Shown piece after piece: positions 53,884-63,173 of a stretch of 64,000 nt of DNA. The stretch spans positions 4,030,001-4,094,000 of the forward strand of contig OZ252260.1 of assembly GCA_965249925.1 (NCBI GenBank), written 5' to 3'. Source of the DNA: Hoeflea_A sp965249925. GTDB lineage: Bacteria > Pseudomonadota > Alphaproteobacteria > Rhizobiales > Rhizobiaceae. The position numbers and the translations under genes are program-made. The number at the start of each line of letters is the position of its first letter. Position 1 is the first letter of the stretch. The notes beneath the pieces are model-generated. The model was not told where the DNA came from. It did not search any database and saw only the letters and a list, made by a program, of their open reading frames with translations.

Positions 53884-54174
53884 GTGACTTACGACGATTT
53901 CATCACCGAACTGAATAAAGCTGGGCTTAGCGTGCGACGCTTCGCCGAGCTCATGAGAATGCAGCCGAACTCGATCTCCAACAACAAGAAGAAAGGCGAA
54001 GTTCCGGATCACCTCGCAGTTATCTCTAGCCTTCTCGCAGAACTGTCAGCGCACGACATCGACTTCGAGTCGATTTTTGCTCGCCTAGAACCCAGTCGCA
54101 AAAAGCCACGGGGGGCTTCTCGGCCAGGAAAGTTCGGCGGAGACCCGCAGGGCATGTTGGAGCTCGAAAAATGA
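53884..54174 (+). CDS. Small HTH regulator of the methyltransferase cassette
   Basis: A 96-residue protein from GTG. YDDFITELNKAGLSVRRFAELMRMQPNSISNNKKKGEVPDHLAVISSLL is an XRE-like HTH. The C-terminal third is basic and Pro/Lys rich. Its position just before a DNA methyltransferase resembles controller (C) proteins of restriction-modification systems. Operator sequences were not identified. Confidence 0.7.
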   Translation: MTYDDFITELNKAGLSVRRFAELMRMQPNSISNNKKKGEVPDHLAVISSLLAELSAHDIDFESIFARLEPSRKKPRGASRPGKFGGDPQGMLELEK

Positions 54175-54267
54175 TCAGCCAGGCACCTCTGCCCAGATTA
54201 ATGTTCTCTATTTGTTCCAATCCTCGCTATACGATGCTATGCCTCATCAGCGGAAGGAGGCAAAGAC

Positions 54268-57200
54268 ATGGCTGATGGCGTCGCACCACATTGGCGGAAA
54301 GCTCTGGCTCTCGACCGCCGCTCTGCGCCGGAATTCTATACGTCCGCTGCCGATGTCGGTCCTGGTCCGCATGCGGAGGCAATACGCTTCGCTCTGATTG
54401 ACCTTGGCTTATCTGCGGTGTTTTGCATTGAAGGCGTTCCGACCATTGGGTTTCTCAATCAGCCGGATGTGTCACTGACGCGCATCGACGAGTTGCATCG
54501 AATCCTCTGGAATCAAGGACTGATGAGTTTGTTGCTCGTCCTCCGAGAGGATGAACTGGTAGCCTACTCCTTGGTTCAGAGGCCGTTCCAGCGCGAAGAG
54601 GGGCAGCGAAGCGACCCACGGCTAATCACAACTCTATCGCTCCTTTCGGACGCAATTGCCCTCCGCGAACTGATCGACTCTACCGAATCCGGGCGGTTCT
54701 GGTTTGAGAACGACAAATTCTTCGATCCCGACGATCGCGTCGACAGCGTCCTGCTCTCGAACCTGCTCGAGGCGTTTCGCAACATGCGCGACGACCTTGG
54801 AGGGGATGGGGCTCAGGCTCTTTTGATGCAAACGATGTTCATCGCATATCTTGAGGATCGCAAGATCATCAAAGAAGCGGTGTTTCAAGACGCGTCCGAC
54901 GGTTCCTGTTCCAGCTTGGCAGAGATGCTAGAGGCGGATACCCCTTCGTACTTCGAGGCCTTGTTCGTATGGCTGAAGGGCGCCTTCAACGGTAATCTCT
55001 TTAACGCGCCTTGCGCCTTCGAGATGGGCGATGCAACGCCCCCTAGGCTCGCCGTACGTCACCTGCGGACACTCGCGCAGTTCCGGCATGGTCGGGAGGA
55101 AATGGTTTCCGGGCAACTTCGCCTTTGGGGATACGATTTTCGCTACATGTCGATCGGCCTCATTAGTGCGGTTTATGACCGGTTTCTGAAGGAAGAGGCG
55201 GAGAAGAAAAGCGCCGATGGTGCGTTTTACACGCCGATGTTTTTGGCTGATGTCGTTGTAAATCAGTTATGGGACGATCTCTCCGACAAACAACGCGCTA
55301 GCGGCATATTCTGTGATCCGGCATGCGGCTCGGGAATTTTCCTGGTAAGACTGTTCCAGCGTCTCGTCGCGCATTATTGTCGTATCATGAAGAAGCGCCG
55401 CGCCACATGGGTTGAGTTGAAGAAAATCGCTCATCGCCTGCACGGAGCGGACATCAATCCTTCCGCTGTCCGAGTGGCGGCTTTTTCACTCTATATTGCG
55501 CTGCTCGAGCAATCCAATCCGCCTGACTTACCGGCGCTCATCGATGCTGGTAAGCTCCTGCCTTCGCTCTACGGAGATACGCTTCTTCCTGCATCCGATT
55601 TCTTTGCGGCCGAAGATAAGCCGAGATACGACGCAGTTGTTGGCAACCCGCCGTGGAAGGGTCGGAGTGGCCAGGTCACAACGGCGCAGACCTGGGCAAA
55701 GACACATCGTTATCCTGATCCTGCGAAAGATATTGCGTGGGGCTTTGTTTGGAAGGCCCTAAAAGTCGTGAAGCCGAACGGACTTATTGCGTTCCTGCTG
55801 CCTGCGATGGGTGTCTTGCACAATACATCTGCTGAAGCGCAAGAGGCTCGACGGAGGCTACTTCGAGAAGCCCGGGTCCGGCGGATTATCAACCTTTCGG
55901 ACCTTTGTTTTCAATTGTTCGATTGCGCGCAAAGACCCACAGCGTTTGTGCTCTATGCACCGTCAAACGGTGACCAGCTTCCATACCGCTTCGAATACTG
56001 GGTGCCGAAGGCTGATCTGAATTTGCGGCTCAAACGCCTGATGACCTTGTCGCGAGCAGACCGTATTAGGTTCAGGTCCGATTTGGTGGGCGAAGATACA
56101 ACGTTGTTTAAACGTCGACTGTGGACCAAGGCTCCGGAAGAGAAATTACTTCAGTACTTACGGACAATCCCTCCGCTCGATGCTTTCGTTCGACAGTATA
56201 ATAATATTAGGCGGGCAAGAGCATCTATTAACCCGGAAAAGGATTGGGTGATTGGGCAAGGATTTAAGCCGGCTCAAGAGGGTCGGCTTCAGGATCCCGA
56301 ATACGACACTACTACATCTGAAATCGTTACACGTTTCCCGTACTTGAATGCCAATGCGTTCGAGCCGTTAGCCATGCCGACCATTGATAATAATCCGTGG
56401 CCAACACCGATCGTTCATCGCGCTGGTTTTGGCGAAGGATTTGTTGGCCCGCACATTTTGATACCTCAAGGAGTTGAGCGTTCAATAGGGCGGGTCCGTG
56501 CTGCCTATTGTGAGCAAAGCTTGGTGTTCCAACACTCGATCCAGGCAATTGCGTTTCCAAAGGCAGAGAACCGCACGGCCAAAGTTCTGACAGCCGTTCT
56601 CAATAGCAGCCTTGCGGCATGGGTCTATTTCCATGACACGGCGAATTTAGGCGCAGATAGGGCCAAGGTTCATCAGGGTGAATTGCTCAAACTGCCATTT
56701 GATCTTCCAGAGAAGATGCCGGACCCGGCGAGGGCTGCAACTGCCGAAGAGCAGCTCGTGCAGCTCATTGATCGCGAGATTGCAAACGCGGATGAACTTC
56801 TGTCGCCGCAATCGGCTCCTCTCGAGGAGATTGATCGGCTTGTTTATGACTACTATGGCCTCGATACTCAGGAAATTGCGCTCATAGAGGACACGTTCCG
56901 CTACATTATTCCGGCTATGCAGCCTCGGCGCAGGGCAGGATTGCAAAAGATCTGGACTAACAGCCAAGTTGAGCATCGTTCCGAATATGCGGCCATGCTT
57001 TGCGATGCTCTTGAACCTTGTTTTCGGCAACGCGTTAATGCGTCGCTCTCGGCAAAATCCGGCGATATCGGTGTTCTGAAACTGACGCTCGGCTCTAAAG
57101 CCAGAGACTACGGGGAAGATGCGTCGTCCGAATTTGAACCGTTCCTTCAATCGATAAGAGACAATCTGCCTGTTCCTCTGCCGGGAAACGTTCAGTTGGT

Positions 57201-57369
57201 ACCTGACCTCCACTTTGTAATCGGAGCCGACATGTATCTTGTAAAGCCGATGCAGTTACGACATTGGCTAAGGTCGACAGCACTTGCTGACGCCGAAAAC
57301 ATTGCGGCTGAGTTCAGTGCGGCGATCGCGCGCAGCAGCCAGGGCGAAGATGCGCATGCTGGTCGGTAA
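54268..57369 (+). CDS. N6-adenine DNA methyltransferase (Eco57I/type IIG-like)
   Basis: A 1033-residue protein. The N-terminal ~330 residues have ALLMQTMFIAYLEDRKII, then YTPMFLADVVV, SAM motif I DPACGSGIF (about 349) and the catalytic NPPW in YDAVVGNPPWKGRSG (about 459). The C-terminal part is a target-recognition-like region (AAYCEQSLVFQHSIQAIAFP, LNSSLAAWVYFHD). It methylates adenine. AAGGAGG precedes the ATG. It overlaps the nuclease gene by 20 bases. Resembles type IIG and BREX PglX enzymes. Confidence 0.88.
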   Translation: MADGVAPHWRKALALDRRSAPEFYTSAADVGPGPHAEAIRFALIDLGLSAVFCIEGVPTIGFLNQPDVSLTRIDELHRILWNQGLMSLLLVLREDELVAYSLVQRPFQREEGQRSDPRLITTLSLLSDAIALRELIDSTESGRFWFENDKFFDPDDRVDSVLLSNLLEAFRNMRDDLGGDGAQALLMQTMFIAYLEDRKIIKEAVFQDASDGSCSSLAEMLEADTPSYFEALFVWLKGAFNGNLFNAPCAFEMGDATPPRLAVRHLRTLAQFRHGREEMVSGQLRLWGYDFRYMSIGLISAVYDRFLKEEAEKKSADGAFYTPMFLADVVVNQLWDDLSDKQRASGIFCDPACGSGIFLVRLFQRLVAHYCRIMKKRRATWVELKKIAHRLHGADINPSAVRVAAFSLYIALLEQSNPPDLPALIDAGKLLPSLYGDTLLPASDFFAAEDKPRYDAVVGNPPWKGRSGQVTTAQTWAKTHRYPDPAKDIAWGFVWKALKVVKPNGLIAFLLPAMGVLHNTSAEAQEARRRLLREARVRRIINLSDLCFQLFDCAQRPTAFVLYAPSNGDQLPYRFEYWVPKADLNLRLKRLMTLSRADRIRFRSDLVGEDTTLFKRRLWTKAPEEKLLQYLRTIPPLDAFVRQYNNIRRARASINPEKDWVIGQGFKPAQEGRLQDPEYDTTTSEIVTRFPYLNANAFEPLAMPTIDNNPWPTPIVHRAGFGEGFVGPHILIPQGVERSIGRVRAAYCEQSLVFQHSIQAIAFPKAENRTAKVLTAVLNSSLAAWVYFHDTANLGADRAKVHQGELLKLPFDLPEKMPDPARAATAEEQLVQLIDREIANADELLSPQSAPLEEIDRLVYDYYGLDTQEIALIEDTFRYIIPAMQPRRRAGLQKIWTNSQVEHRSEYAAMLCDALEPCFRQRVNASLSAKSGDIGVLKLTLGSKARDYGEDASSEFEPFLQSIRDNLPVPLPGNVQLVPDLHFVIGADMYLVKPMQLRHWLRSTALADAENIAAEFSAAIARSSQGEDAHAGR

Positions 57370-57994
57370 TCTGAATGATTGGCTGCCTCATTTTCGGAGT
57401 CTTGAGGAACGCGTCGCCGGCGCAGTCGAGGCCGCTTGGCCCATCTGCGTCGCACCACTTCAATCTAAGAAGAACGAGATGACGCATGAGGATCACATCA
57501 CCGAACATCTCGTTCAATCGCTGATCCGTACCAAGTCGCTACCGGGCCGCATCGTCTATCAGTACACACTGCTTGTCGAGGACGATGATGGAAACGTATC
57601 GATGTCCAGCAACATCGATTTTGTTCTAACCGTCGGCGATGATGAAGACGTCTATCTGGCTTGCGAGTGCAAACGGCTCAACGTGCCCTACAAGACTGGA
57701 ATGAGGGGACTTGTCGGTGAATATGTCGACGAAGGGCTGATGCGCTTTGTATCCGGGCAGTATGCGAACGGTTTGCCTGCGGCCATGATGCTAGGATATG
57801 TGATGAACGCCCGTACTGATCGCGCGCGTCGTGGGGTGAAGCGTGCCATGGCGTTCCGGTCTGCTGCCATCCGCCTTCAGTCTGAACGAGATGCTCCGAC
57901 AACAGCTGGCAAGCCGTTGCGATTTTACACCACCCATTTATGCATTCCAGGACACACGATAGAGGTTGCGCACACCATGCTGGCATGGCCATGA
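57350..57994 (+). CDS. ExK-type restriction nuclease partner
   Basis: A 214-residue protein. SSNIDFVLTVGDDEDVYLACECKRL gives D90, E106 and K108, a good PD-(D/E)XK core with ExK as ECK. Helices before it have TEHLVQSLIRTKS. It overlaps the methyltransferase C-terminus. Together with the HTH protein it looks like a three-gene restriction-modification or BREX-like cassette. The cut site is unknown. No ATPase is adjacent, so it may need none. Confidence 0.78.
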   Translation: MRMLVGNLNDWLPHFRSLEERVAGAVEAAWPICVAPLQSKKNEMTHEDHITEHLVQSLIRTKSLPGRIVYQYTLLVEDDDGNVSMSSNIDFVLTVGDDEDVYLACECKRLNVPYKTGMRGLVGEYVDEGLMRFVSGQYANGLPAAMMLGYVMNARTDRARRGVKRAMAFRSAAIRLQSERDAPTTAGKPLRFYTTHLCIPGHTIEVAHTMLAWP

Positions 57995-58188
57995 GTCAAG
58001 CTGGGTGATCTCCTTCGGCGCTTTATGTCGCCGATCGGAAGAGGTATTGCTGACACTGTTGGATGCGCCCTTTCGCATTGAGCCAAGCAGCAAATCTCAA
58101 CTTGAGCCTTTGCGAGCCGGTCGGACCGATTTCTACCATGATTCGCCCGCTCAAATGCATCGCTGTGAGACGCTGCAATGTCGAGATC

Positions 58189-59531
58189 TCAGGCCTGTGC
58201 TGGGCTTCGTTCGGCTGACTGCGCGGCTTGCTTGATGAACTGATCAAGAGCTGTCCTGCGCGATGCCCTGTCACAAGCAAGGGCGGTTTGCCTGAACTCC
58301 GCACCATCCAGTAGTCCTTGGACATATCCCGCGACGGTATCGGCAGCGGTAATCAGAACGCTGTCGAGTGAGTGGATGTATTTGCTCGTTATCGAATTCG
58401 TTGAGGGCCGACCAATGCTGCAACGGTGCTTTCAGTGAAACCGAGATCGTTGGCTAGGCTGGCGAAGCTGTGTCGCAGAACGTGAGCAGTGAAGTCGGGG
58501 ATATCTTTGCTGCCGAAGATTCTGTTCCAATGGTTTGGAAAGCTGCCGAACATCTCCGCGCCGCGTGTGCCCGGGAAGACGAACTCGCCTGGTGTCGTCT
58601 CTCGGCGCTCTTCAAGGATCTCGATGACTGGGAGGCCCATGGGCCGCACGGATGCGCCTTCCTTGGAGTCGGCCAAGCGGATGCAGCTATTCTCGAAATC
58701 GACCTCACGCCATTTTAGTCTGATGATCTCACTTCGACGGCAACCGGTCAGAGCCAGTAGGCGTGTGATTGCGACGGTCGGCGCGAACTCGATTGTGTGT
58801 TCGGCTTTGGCGAGAATCTCCCCGAGTGTCTTGTATTCTGAACTGCTCAATCGACGGTCGCGGACCCGGTCTTTCGGCTTTCGAATGCCGTGCGCGACAT
58901 TCTGTTCGATGATGCCCATGCAGATCGCGTAGGTGAGCATTGAGCCGACGAGTCCGACACAGCGGCTCGCTGTGCCGCGCCCACCTCGTAGGATCGATTT
59001 GCCGCGCTTGTTGGCAGTCTTGCGCACCGCCTTGGTTTTACCCGAGACGACATCATTCATCATCTTGGTGACGTTGGCCTTCGTCAGATCTTGGACACGC
59101 CGTTTACCGATCAATGGGATGATGTGGCCGTTGATGCGACCGATATCTGTGTAGATCGTATCCGGCTTTTTGGGTCGCCCGCCCTTGCCGAGAATGAGAC
59201 CAGCATTCATCGCGTCGATGTATTGAGCGGCGAGTTCTTCGACCGTGATGGCATTGCGCTGGATCAGGCGTTCTTCGGCTGGGTTCTCGCCCTGAGCGAC
59301 CTTGCCGAGTTGAACCCTGGCTTCCTTCCGCGCCGTGTCCGGCGTCCAGACGCCATGAAGACCGATACTGTAGCGTCGCGATCGACCAGTAGCCCGGTAT
59401 TGAAGAACGTAACTTCGCTTTCCTGACTTGAAGACGCGTAGCCCGAAGCCGGGCAGTTCGTCGTCCCAGATGACGTAGTCTTTTTCTCGGACCTCGGCCG
59501 CGTCCACGACGCGCTTGGTGAGTTTTGGCAT
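58189..59531 (-). pseudogene. int: P4-type tyrosine integrase, frameshifted before the catalytic Tyr
   Basis: The first frame (MPKLTKRVVDAAEVREKDYVIWDDELPGFGLRVF, catalytic Arg in TGCRRSEI, His in HVLRHSFASL) stops after ALVG at TAA (58389). Near 58405 a shift gives SITSKYIHSLDSVLITAADTVAG, the usual C-terminus with the nucleophile Tyr near 58380, and that frame runs to 58189. Without repair the protein lacks its nucleophile. It lies next to the right att. The family integrates into tRNA 3' ends. Confidence 0.85.
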
Positions 59532-59557
59532 GAGAAGTCGCACCTTTCCGGCCGGTC

Positions 59558-59580
59558 CCGCGTAAGCACTGCGTAAGCAG
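59558..59580. repeat. Right integrase arm-type sites
   Basis: CCCGCGTAAGCACTGCGTAAGCA, the inverted counterpart (22/23) of the left arm-type sites, just upstream of the integrase. Confidence 0.6.
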
Positions 59581-59708
59581 TAGGGCGGAATTCGGGACCT
59601 GCGTTTGGATAGAGACTTCGGTGGAGTGCTTCAGAAAAACAATCTCTTTCAACGCTTTATCGTTTAAAGACGTGCTCTATCGTATGTTTCGGATAGGTGC
59701 TATCAGAT

Positions 59709-59754
59709 CCTCCGAAGGCAGAGGTCACAGGTTCGAATCCTGTCGGGTGCGCCA
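59709..59754 (+). repeat. attR: displaced tRNA-Arg 3' half
   Basis: Matches the tRNA-Arg 3' half at 43 of 46 positions. Two of the three changes (G-C to C-G) are on opposite sides of the T-stem and keep it paired. Confidence 0.85.
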
Positions 59755-59989
59755 AACTTCACAATAAAATCAATATTTTGCGGATATCAAATACGATTTT
59801 GAATCTCTGATTGGGACGATTTTGGGACAGCATCGTCCTGTTGTAAATTGCGGTCATTCGTTGAAACGTGCAGTGGACGGTAGCTTGGAGCCGATTCTAT
59901 CGATTTGTTGCGCTGTAGCGAATGGTTGCTACACAAGCCAAGCGAGCGAGCTATCTTCATAAGTGCCAGTAATCCGGCGATAGGTTTTC
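59755..59989. other. Region right of the island
   Basis: No gene is seen. Two TTGGGAC-type units (near 59815) may be arm sites of another integrase. The ATP-grasp relic starts at its right end. Confidence 0.3.
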
Positions 59990-60379
59990 ATGCAGTGGGT
60001 GCTCCAAGAATTTGAGGACACAACTAAATTTGCAGCGGTGTTGGACCGGCTGGGTATCGTGTTCACCTGGCACAAAGTTGTGCCTTTCGTGGGCGATCTT
60101 TTGCCCGAACCTGACATCCCCGATCCCGATGCCGTTGTGCTATTCGGCTCCTACACGCTGTGGCGTTACGCAGAGGCGAGAAACCTGAAGCCCGGGGTCT
60201 TTCGAATTGTCCCCTTCGTCCACGAAACGGTCTGGCACCCTTACCTGTTGAACGGGCCTGATGCTCTATTCTTGCGGTTGCGAGACATCCCACAGCGATT
60301 ACCGGACGATGGACGGGATTGGTTCATGCGCCCGGTGGAGGACCTAGCAGCAAAGCTGCGGTTGAGAGAACAACGGTAA
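59990..60379 (+). pseudogene. Truncated ATP-grasp (DUF4343) protein
   Basis: A 129-residue protein starting MQWVLQEFEDTTKFAAVLDRLGIVFTWHKVVPFVGDLLPEPDI, then VVLFGSYTLWRYAEA and DIPQRLPDDGRDWFMRPVED, the N-terminal half of DUF4343/ATP-grasp proteins (about 230-280 residues). It stops after a foreign-looking LAAKLRLREQR; the ATP-grasp Lys/Glu region is missing. The end abuts the betaine-binding gene, so a deletion probably removed the rest. The start with no ribosome site is uncertain. Confidence 0.65.
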
Positions 60380-60418
60380 GAATACTTGAGCTTCATCTGA
60401 TTTTCCTTCAATTGGCTC

Positions 60419-61297
60419 TTAGCTACCAGCCCAAGCTGCGACGGCTTCAGGGTTGGCTTCCATCCAGGTGCGAGCCGCATCTCTTGCGGACATTCCGTCA
60501 ACGTTCATGAGGCGGTCCATTTCGGTGACGTCTGAGACCTCGAAACGAATGCTTGTGAGGAGATCCATTGTGTCGGCGTCTAGCTTTTCCCGTAGCTGTT
60601 GGTGGCCAATCAGGTATGCCGTATCCGGATCGCCGTAGGCGTTCTCGGGTTCGTCGAGCGCGCGAATGTCATAGACGGCATTCACCCATTGAGGTTGCCA
60701 GAGAGGGAAAACGACCCATTGCTCGTTTTCCACAGCTTCGCGGAAAGTTCTGAGCCATTCATTCGGCGGCGCCGCGACAAGCTCGTATCCGGCGTCCGCT
60801 AGGCCGTAGGCGTCCATAACGCGCCGACCGCCAGTAGTGAGGCCCGTCGCCTCGGGAAGGCTGACGATAGTGTTTGGCATACGTTCTGCGACATCGGGAC
60901 GTGCCAGATCGGCGATCGAAGCGACTTCGCTCTTGGGCACGTATGAGGGCACAGCCCAGAAAAAGTCGGCATTCTCGTAGATCGGCGCGATATGAAAAGT
61001 GATCTCCTCAACAGGCGCGTAGAGTGCGCCATGACCAGAAGGAAGCCAGGCTGCAGCCAGCATATCTACTTCGCCTTCGCCGAGTTGCGGAAAAATCTCC
61101 GCATGTGGACCTTCGACCACTTCGACAGTGTAGCCTTCGCGTTCGAGTAGTTCCTGGACCACGCCGCCGACAACAGCATAAAACGACAACCCGACTTGGC
61201 CTAGCACGACGGTTCTGTCGTCCTGCGCGTGGGTCGTGATGGGCGCTGCAACGGCAAGCATCGCGGCCACGTATGGAGTTGAGAAAAGGGTTTTCAT
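60419..61297 (-). CDS. Glycine betaine/choline-type ABC transporter binding protein
   Basis: A 292-residue periplasmic protein with signal peptide (residues 1-24, cleavage after THA). VVLGQVGLSFYAVVGGVVQELLEREGYTVEVVEG and GEVDMLAAAWLPSGHGALY, ENADFFWAVPSYVP, and WVVFPLWQPQWVN with a Trp cage fit OpuAC/ProX-like quaternary ammonium binders. No permease or ATPase gene is adjacent. AGGAGA upstream. The exact ligand is unknown. Confidence 0.85.
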   Translation of the reverse strand: MKTLFSTPYVAAMLAVAAPITTHAQDDRTVVLGQVGLSFYAVVGGVVQELLEREGYTVEVVEGPHAEIFPQLGEGEVDMLAAAWLPSGHGALYAPVEEITFHIAPIYENADFFWAVPSYVPKSEVASIADLARPDVAERMPNTIVSLPEATGLTTGGRRVMDAYGLADAGYELVAAPPNEWLRTFREAVENEQWVVFPLWQPQWVNAVYDIRALDEPENAYGDPDTAYLIGHQQLREKLDADTMDLLTSIRFEVSDVTEMDRLMNVDGMSARDAARTWMEANPEAVAAWAGS

Positions 61298-61643
61298 AAG
61301 CAGTCTCCTTGTCCGATCTCGGGTTACGGGCGATTTCTAATGCCCAATGAAAACCAGCTGAGCGGCGAAATTCTCCTCCAGCTGACGGATTGTCGCGAAG
61401 AGACGGTACTCAGCTGATTGCATCTGGAATTTATGATGAGGCGGTCGGGATGGATTCCATGCAGCGCGACAGGATATCGGAATCCTGCTATAGCTGAGGG
61501 CAACAGTCCGAATTCGTAACGACAATGGTTTTTTGGAAGATTTTGGCCGGCGTTTCAGCAGTTTGTTTCTGAGCGCAAAGTCGAGCCGAATAAGAGTTAG
61601 ACAAATTGCGTTATCTGCGCGTAGGAGCCCGTGGCCTGACTTG
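61298..61643. other. Divergent intergenic region, betaine-binding and AraC genes
   Basis: About 346 bases. It should carry promoters for both divergent genes. No hairpin, operator or small gene could be supported; an open frame continues upstream from the AraC ATG but lacks coding character. Confidence 0.4.
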
Positions 61644-62531
61644 ATGGAGTACCAATTCAACAGTTATGTCGATTTCGTTCAGACTTCGCCTTATGCGAAG
61701 TTCCCCCACGAAATAAGGCGTGGCGGCTCAATGCCAGTCAGTTTTTTACACACGAAACAAACAGCGCATGATTTCACCGATCCTCCCCTTGAAGAGTTTC
61801 TTCTCGTAATCTCACTCGGAAGCGACATGCCATTTCGGTGGCACGTTGGCGATGGCTGGTCGGAAGAACGGCGAATGCGGACTGGCGATATGAATCTCTG
61901 CCCTCCCAGTGCCGAGATCATGTACGATTGCCGCGGGGATCACGAACTGCTGGTAATCGGGATGCCGAATGGTATCGTCACCAGCCTATTCGAATATGAT
62001 GCAACTTGCGGCCAAGACTCTTTCGCAATTCTTCACGACAGCGCGGTATTCCGAGACGAAACGGTTCGATCTACGGCTCTCCGCATGTGGGCTGAAGCCT
62101 CACAGGATGACCGTGCGTCTCGACTGATGATCGACGGACTTTTGCAGACGTTGACCGCACAACTCCTTCGTCTATCGGACCTGCCGACAGCGGTGTGTCC
62201 GACTAGCCTAGCACCGGAGGTCCTCGCCCGGCTCGACGACTACATCATCGCGCATCTTGAAGAGAATATTGCTTTATCTGATCTGTCCGCTCTTTCGAAC
62301 TATTCGCAATCGCATTTTGCACGATGCTTTAAGGAAACGACTGGCAAGAGTCCCCATCAATATGTGCTAGATAAAAAAGTCGAACGTGCACGCGAGCTTC
62401 TACGAGATCGGGAACTCGCTCTTGTAGAAATCGCCTATGCCTGCGGCTTCTCTTCGCAGTCACATATGACGGACGTGTTTCGGACCAAACTTGGTATCAC
62501 ACCGGGTCGCTATCGGACCGACCTTTCCTAG
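61644..62531 (+). CDS. AraC-family regulator
   Basis: A 295-residue AraC protein. The C-terminal HTH pair is ENIALSDLSALSNYSQSHFARCFKETTGKSPHQYVLDKKVERARELL and LVEIAYACGFSSQSHMTDVFRTKLGITPGRYR, the classical signature. The N-terminal half is cupin-like (FLLVISLGSDMPFRWHVGDGWSEERRMRTGDMNLCPP). It is divergent from the betaine-binding gene, which it may control. Effector unknown. Confidence 0.9.
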   Translation: MEYQFNSYVDFVQTSPYAKFPHEIRRGGSMPVSFLHTKQTAHDFTDPPLEEFLLVISLGSDMPFRWHVGDGWSEERRMRTGDMNLCPPSAEIMYDCRGDHELLVIGMPNGIVTSLFEYDATCGQDSFAILHDSAVFRDETVRSTALRMWAEASQDDRASRLMIDGLLQTLTAQLLRLSDLPTAVCPTSLAPEVLARLDDYIIAHLEENIALSDLSALSNYSQSHFARCFKETTGKSPHQYVLDKKVERARELLRDRELALVEIAYACGFSSQSHMTDVFRTKLGITPGRYRTDLS

Positions 62532-62577
62532 CGACTGGCGCATGGATCAAGCAGTTCGAGCCCGCGCGAACAGGCTA

Positions 62578-63084
62578 CTACGATTTCCGGTTCGTTCTAA
62601 CGAGTTCTGTCAGCCTACGCGCCATTTGGCGGTTTCGTTCGGCGAGATCGTCGAGAAGTTGCGCACTCTCCTGATCATTGTCCAGCGGCAAGGTGACTTG
62701 CAAGGTTGCGATGTCTGCCAAAACCTGTTGATGCCCGAAAGCCAGAAATTCCAAAGTCTTGTTTGAGGTGCCCTCGCTAGGATACGTTGCTATGGATGAA
62801 AGACGCATGAGATCATCTGGATAGAGCGGGATAGCGACACCGCAACAGATTATCCGTGTCGCAAGCCGCTCCGCATTATCGGCGAGGGCCCGATAGTCCG
62901 AACAAACAAGGTCGTGGATGGTTTGATCACTTTCGAAGCATGTTTTCCAACAGAAGTTTCGGGAGATTGCATGAAGCGCAAGTGTATCCGCAAGAAGCCG
63001 TACCAGCCCACCGCCAACGGTTTGCGCGACTTCGTCAGCCATGAGCGTCACGAACTCCCCAATTCCTAGGTTTGAATACAACAA
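62578..63084 (-). CDS. Divergent Dps-like ferritin-fold protein
   Basis: A 168-residue helical protein. LLADTLALHAISRNFCWKTCFESDQTIHDLVCSDYRALADNAERLATRI aligns with the Dps core (HWN replaced by FCW, and the AER block by ATR), with one His kept in TIHDL. Most ferroxidase ligands are changed, so iron oxidation is doubtful; DNA binding or a structural role is possible. Separate from the canonical dps at 30 kb. Confidence 0.7.
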   Translation of the reverse strand: MLYSNLGIGEFVTLMADEVAQTVGGGLVRLLADTLALHAISRNFCWKTCFESDQTIHDLVCSDYRALADNAERLATRIICCGVAIPLYPDDLMRLSSIATYPSEGTSNKTLEFLAFGHQQVLADIATLQVTLPLDNDQESAQLLDDLAERNRQMARRLTELVRTNRKS

Positions 63085-63173
63085 CTAGAAAAGCGTGCAG
63101 AAACTCGTCAGGTCTTCCAGAAACTCACTGTCGCTTCAAAATCCTGTTCTTGAGACAGCCGCGGTGCTTGCCG

